Positions 27,701 through 33,700 of a stretch of 64,000 nucleotides of DNA are shown in pieces. The translations under genes and the position numbers were made by a program. Under the pieces are notes generated by a model that ran no database searches, had not been told where the DNA came from, and saw only the letters and a program-made list of their open reading frames with translations. The stretch's first letter is position 1. The number at the start of each line of letters is the position of its first letter. Origin of the DNA: Euglena gracilis (lineage: Eukaryota; Euglenida; Euglenophyceae; Euglenales); contig CP154955.1 of the NCBI GenBank assembly GCA_039621445.1, positions 50,931,384 through 50,995,383 of the forward strand, read 5' to 3'.

Positions 27701-30700
27701 AGCCACCCAGTAACGGTGCACGTCCACCGGCACCAATTTTTGGTTCCCAAGGGCCCTGCGGCTGGCCTGCAGCTTCGGCTCCGCCGCTGCAGCCCCATCA
27801 GCTGCTGATGCTTCAGCACCCAACAGGCCAGCATCGACCTCCCCGGTGCAACGACACTCACCACAGCGGCGACGTTATACCCCGCCACCGGGGTGTAAGA
27901 CTGGGGGGACGACGTGGTGCCAGTGCATGGCAACCTGCAGCCGGAGAGAGGTAGCCCTCAAGCACCCATTCCTTTGGATGCAAAGAAGTGGTGAACCTTT
28001 ACCCCTGCATTGGGTGCATCAAAGCGGTGGGACCCACTCCCCCCAAATTATGCACAAAAATCGGTGTTTTTTTACGTTTTTCAAGGGAGAAATGGCAAAG
28101 AAAACCATAAAACGGACTCCGGCCCGACACGTCCCGGGCATTTCAGGTGCCAAATTTTGTCTTCTTGTAACGCAGTCCTGTTGCACAAAAGGTGTTCAAC
28201 AGTCACAGGTCGTTTGCACGTCATCAATTCATTACGTTTAACTGCCAAACGCATGACGCCAAAACAACAGGTCGTGTGGGCCGGGAAACAGCAGTGCAAA
28301 TGTACACACGTAAGGCAGGCAAATCTTGGCCAGTCAGATGCCGTGTTCCAGTGAACACTCCACACTGCCTCTCACCACCAATTTCATCACCATGTAATCG
28401 TGGTGCAAATCATTGGTTGGCGTGAGGAATTGCGTTCGCCAGCCGTCACGGAGCAGGAGATGGTATCCCACAACTGATGTGTGTTGATGCACACATTTGC
28501 GCAAATAAACAAACTTTGTTTATGTGCTCTAAGGGCCCTACAAACATCATTTTGAAGCGGTTTATTAACGTTTGATGCGCGCATTTGCGCAAATGCGCGC
28601 ACCAACGCAATTGTGTTTATTTGCGCAATTGCGCGCACCAACACGTCCATCACGTTTTTAAACCTCGCAGGGTCATGGTCCTGATTGGTGTCTTTTAACA
28701 TAGAAAGTGAAAGTACATGTTGGTGGGCGCATTTGCGCAAATAAACATAACTATGTTGGTGTGCGCATTTGCGCAAATGTGCACACCACCAAATGTGTTG
28801 GTGCGCGCACTGGCGCCCATAAACACGTCATTTTATCGTCATCGATGGACGTTTTATTTGCGCAAATGCGCGCATCAAACACAATTGTTTTATTTGCGCA
28901 ATTGCGCCCATAAACACACATCAGTTGCGTGATGACTGGCTCACGTAGTCTGTGTGCCTGTGGTGTTGTTATCCAATGAGGCCCCGTGTGTTCTCACCGG
29001 TGGCGGCAGTTTCCAAGCCAGTTCAGGCAGCACGTCAGCACCGTTTCCAAGTGTCGTCACAAGGGGTGCGTGCCTCTCTCCCGTTTGTTGTACAACAGCA
29101 CAAGTCTCACCCTCCGTCCTATTAACGTCACCTGGCAAGCAGCATGCACACCAGACCACTGGCAGTCAATCCCCTCCAGTGGAGGGGTGTCATAGCTCAT
29201 ATATCGTGTTCTGGGTGTCAGGGTACAGGGTCCCAGGGGTTACAAAAAAATCGTAAATTTGCGCAATTGCGCGCATCAAAAGGAAAAAAGCTTAAGTGCG
29301 AATTCGGCCGCCTAAGTTGTGGGGCAACCGAGGCAACCAACCGCGGTCAGGACCCCCACCCCAAGGCCAGAACCCAGTTGCCTTTTTACGGATTCTTTTT
29401 GGTGGGAATCAGGCTTGTGCTTAGTCGGGTGCCTACCCCACGGGGGGTGCCAGGGGCAGGCACCCTATAGCACCCATCCGACCCTCAGGGGGGGTAGGGG
29501 TTTTTGGGGTGCCTGCCCATAGCAGGCACCCCCCTCCGCCCCCGGCGTCGAAGGCGCCGCGGGCCCGGAAAAGGCCATTTTCAATGAAAATTTTCTGGGT
29601 CCCCCCGGGCCCCCCGGCGGATGTGTGCCTGCTTGGGGCAGGCACCCCATAGCACACACCCAAACCCCCCCCCCCGGTTGGTCAGCACAAGCATGGTGGG
29701 AATTTCCCTCACAGAGGCCAGGGGGCGCTCATCCTCGCCCCCAACGCCCTCCAGGCGGTCTCCGCCAAGGCGTTGGCGGGCCTGATCTGGGCTTTCGCCC
29801 GGCTGGGCATCTACGACGAGCCCCTGCTTAACGCCGTGGCTGCCCGCGCCCTCCTGGAGGGGTTCTGGACAGGGCTGTACAGAAACCAGGCTTCTTTTTA
29901 AGTCAGAAGACCCCCCCGGGGGGGGAGGGGGGTGGGTGAATGGGTCCGGGCCGGACCCCCCCCGGGGGGGGGTCCCGCGCCGGGTATACCTTTTCGGCGC
30001 AAAGCGCCGAAAATTTTTGAAAATTGCCTTTGGCGGGCCCGATTGGGGGGGGTCCCCTGCCCCACCCCCCCCCGGGCCCCCTACCACCTACCTCAATACC
30101 GAAGGGCTTCACATCCAACCCTGGTCACCCCCCCCCCCCCCCCGGGTTGGGGCAGACGTACCTTGAGAAATGTGTGGGTCGGACCCATGCTGGTTTCGGG
30201 GGATTCCTGTCAGGTTTCTTTTTAAGACCCCCGGGGGGGGGAGGGCCCCCCACCCACCCAGGGTGGGGTCCCGACCACCCCCTCCCCCCTGGGGGGGTAA
30301 GGTGGTAGGGGGGGCGGGGTCCGGACCCCCCACCCCCCCTTGACAGGTGCCAAAAATAGAAAATTTTCTTCCGGTGCTGCGCGCCGGAAAATGAGCAAAA
30401 AACACCCTCTTTGCTGACTTTTGGCCATATTGCCCATTTTTTTGATGTGTTGGTGTTCCCCCCCCAAAAATGTTCAAAAAAATTCAAAAAATGAGCATTT
30501 TTGGATCGATTTTCAAAGAAAAATCAGGGATTTTTGACCGTTTTCGACCCGATTTCTGGCCCTTTGCCCGTCCATGAAATCGAAAAATTTTCGGCCCCCC
30601 CTCAGTTTCGAGGTAGGAGGGGGGGTCCGACCCCCCCCCTCAAGGTTTCCCATCCAACCCTGGGGGTGACTGAATGGTTTTTTTGCTCCCCCCCCAAAAT

Positions 30701-33700
30701 GTTGGCCACAAATGGCCAAAACAGGCCCCGCCCTGAGGGTGGTGTAATTTTTTCGGATTTTTGACCAAAATCCTTTGATTTTTGGCCATTTTCGGCCGCG
30801 TACCAGATTTCCAAGGGGAGGAAGTGGGTGCATTCACTGGCTTTAAAAAATGACGGACTGGTTTTTTGAACCCCCCCCCCCCCCCCGGCTGGGAATGCAA
30901 TGGTGTGGTTTGGTCCGATCCCCCCCCACCAGGCTTTCATCCACAGCCCTGGCTCTGGACCACTTTTGACCAGCAGGTTGTTGCGCACAGGGCCTCCCTG
31001 GACGACAATTGACCTCTCTCCCACCCCACCATCTATCTGAAAATGGCCACTTTCATACTGGCCTTTGGCCAGGGGGTGTGGCATGGCCATACCATTGCTT
31101 AACACCTGTCCCACCCAACCCCCCGGGGGGGTGACTGACTGGTTTTTTCAGAGTGACTGGCTGGTTTTCTGGCCAAGACCCCCCTCCCCAGGGTGGGGTG
31201 AGCCAGAAAATGAAAAAGTGACTGGCCTGGCGCCGAAGGCGCCGGATTTTTTTTGTATTTTTTGAGACTTTTTGCAAATGTTCATTGCCTCCTGAAGAGT
31301 GGCTGATCCCCCCGGGGGGGGGGGGGGTGAAGTGACTGACTGGTTTTTTTGGAAAAAGTGACTGACTGGTTTTTTGGGAAAGAGTGACTGACTGGTTTTT
31401 TTGGAAAAGAGTGACTGACTGGTTTTTTGGGAAAGAGTGACTGACTGGTTTTTTCAGAGTGGAAAGTGACCCCCCCCCCCCCCCCCGGGGTCGCTAAGCA
31501 ATGGTGTGTCCAGGGAACTCCCCACTACCCCCCCCCCCCGGAAGTGGTCGAAAATCCCCCCCCCCCGCCTGCCCATCGTACCCTCTCCCTGGGGTGGGCA
31601 CTTCCTTAAAAAGAAGCCTGGTCGCTGAACCACCACCCCCCCCCACCGGGCTTAGCGGAATGGCTGTCTGGTTTTTGGCCCGGATTTAAATAAAATCCCT
31701 GCTTGGGAAGCTTTTCAACAAGTGTGCAATTTTGTTGTGATATATTTTCAAACAATTTTTTTGTTGGAGGTTTTGAGTACTGAAAATTCTGGATAGAATT
31801 TTTGGAGAAGTTCCCAAATTTTACCGTGTGTTTCTGCATTTTTTAACTGGTTTCCCAAATGATCCAAAAAATGATCAAAATCGAAAAAAAATATAAATGG
31901 ATATGGCATTTATTGGCATTAAACCCCATTTTGGGGGTATTTTAGACCACTTTGCTACTGAGAAGAAAAAAAAGACCACAAAATGCCGTTAAAAGTCAAA
32001 AATTGTCAATTTTTGGAGGCAATGGCCTGAATTGGTCCAGTTCTCTCAATGAAATGCAGAGGTCGAATTGCTGGACACATGCAAAAATGTTTCTTCCCCG
32101 TTCCCTGGCAATTGTGTGCCTCTGTATTGCCCAATTTGTCACCCCTGGCCAGTTTGCCACGGAACATTTGTGTGCTGGTGGTTGAGTGATTTCCAGCGGT
32201 AAAGTTTTTTTTTGCCCACCTGCCAACGCTTTGAGAAGTGTCAGAGGGTTCACAGGTTCATTGTCTCCCCCCAGGGGAAGCCGGAGGGTACCCTACCCCC
32301 CGGGGGGGGGGGGGGTTCAGCCAGCCAGCAGCCCAAATTCGGGCTGGTAGCCCCCGGGGTCGAGTGAAAATAAAGTCGGGTCCAGCTCGGCCGGAGGCCG
32401 GGCCAGCCGGCCGCAGGCTGGCCAGCCAACTGGGCTGCCCAGGTCACCTATCCCTGCATTTTTCCCCCTCATCACAGCTTCCTCCTCCATCACAGCCCCC
32501 AGCCTTGATCTAGCTCCATCCACCAAAATGTCGAAAATGGCAAAAAGAATAGAAAATTTTGTTTTTCACCGACCCAGCCCAACCCAGCCCCCTCCCGCCC
32601 CGGACCCCCCCCTCCCCCCCACCCCCGGGGGGGGGGGGTCCAGCCAGCCAGCTCAACCCGGGGGGGGGGTCCTTCAGAAATCCCCTGGTCTCCCCTCACT
32701 GCACCGGCCGTCCTGGCAGCGAGCATGATTTGGGCGTTTGCCACGCTGGGCCTCATGCCCCCGGCCCTGCTGCAGGCCCTCGGCACTCACATCAGCTCCA
32801 ACCACTTTGCCGCCTACTTCAGCGCCGGGGATGCGGTCCGCACAGCTTGGGGTCTGACGGTGCTGAACTGCCGCTTCGACCCTGCCGTGTCCACTCAGTG
32901 TCGTGCCTGTTTTTTTGCGGGTTGGAGAGACCCATGCACCTGCAGTTTTTTTGTATTCTTTGCCCCTTACAGTTGTCTTTGCCTGTTTTTTTTGCCTGTT
33001 GGCTGTGAATAAATGGCCTCGATTTGTGGTGTTATAAATCCCAGGCGAAACTCTGGTGGTGCCTTGCTGGACCGCCTCCGATCGTTGAAGGTAACCCTGA
33101 TGCAGCAGTGCCCTCCGGAGCTACACCCGTTCTTCCTCCACATCAGCCAGAACCAGGCATTGCTGCGGTACGCCAATGTATTGCCTGGGGCATGGAGTTT
33201 GACCATTGCTCACACACACACTCCATTTTCTTAAAAAAATCATGACACTGGAATTAGGCTGTATTTTAGTCGGGTGCCAACCCCACCCCGGGGGGGGGGT
33301 GCCTGCTTGGTCAGGTCTTCAAAGGCACTCCAAACCCGCCCCCCCCAGGGGGGGGGGGGCACAGGCTTCTGCTTAAGGGTTTGCAGTCCCCCGGGGGGGG
33401 GGGCTGGACTGCAGCAAGTCCAAATTTGGCTAGTGGGATTTCTAGCAGACCCCCCCCGAGGGGGGGGGGTCTGTCAGCAGGGCTGACCAGTGGAATTTTT
33501 TTTCCAGTGACCGTGAAATTTTTTTGGGACCCCCCAAAATGGCCAAAAAAAATGCCCGTTTTTGGCCTTTTTTTTGGGATTCTTTTGAACAAAATCAGCC
33601 AAAAACCTATTAAAAACCTCATTTCCGCCTCGGCGCACAGCCCCCCCCCCCCCGGGGGCTAACTAGTCCATTTTTTCCAGTGTCCAGCCGATTGGCTAGC

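Larger units (their letters stand above)
26058..29694. mobile_element. CAGGCTTGTGCTTA-type short element, split by the 3.0-kb element
   Basis: The left end CAGGCTTGTGCTTA follows GGTGGGAAT (26049-26057). The right end CAGCACAAGCAT precedes GGTGGGAAT (29695-29703), a perfect 9-bp duplication. Without the 3.0-kb insert and the flanking repeat it would be about 290 bp. Confidence 0.75.

Noticed and set aside
29288-29316. Cloning-adapter-like sequence with GAATTC and GGCCGCC
   Set aside because: The same sequence in inverted form, with one mismatch that removes the EcoRI site, lies at 26317, and the inverted match continues for ~74 bp. It is a natural terminal repeat, not vector.
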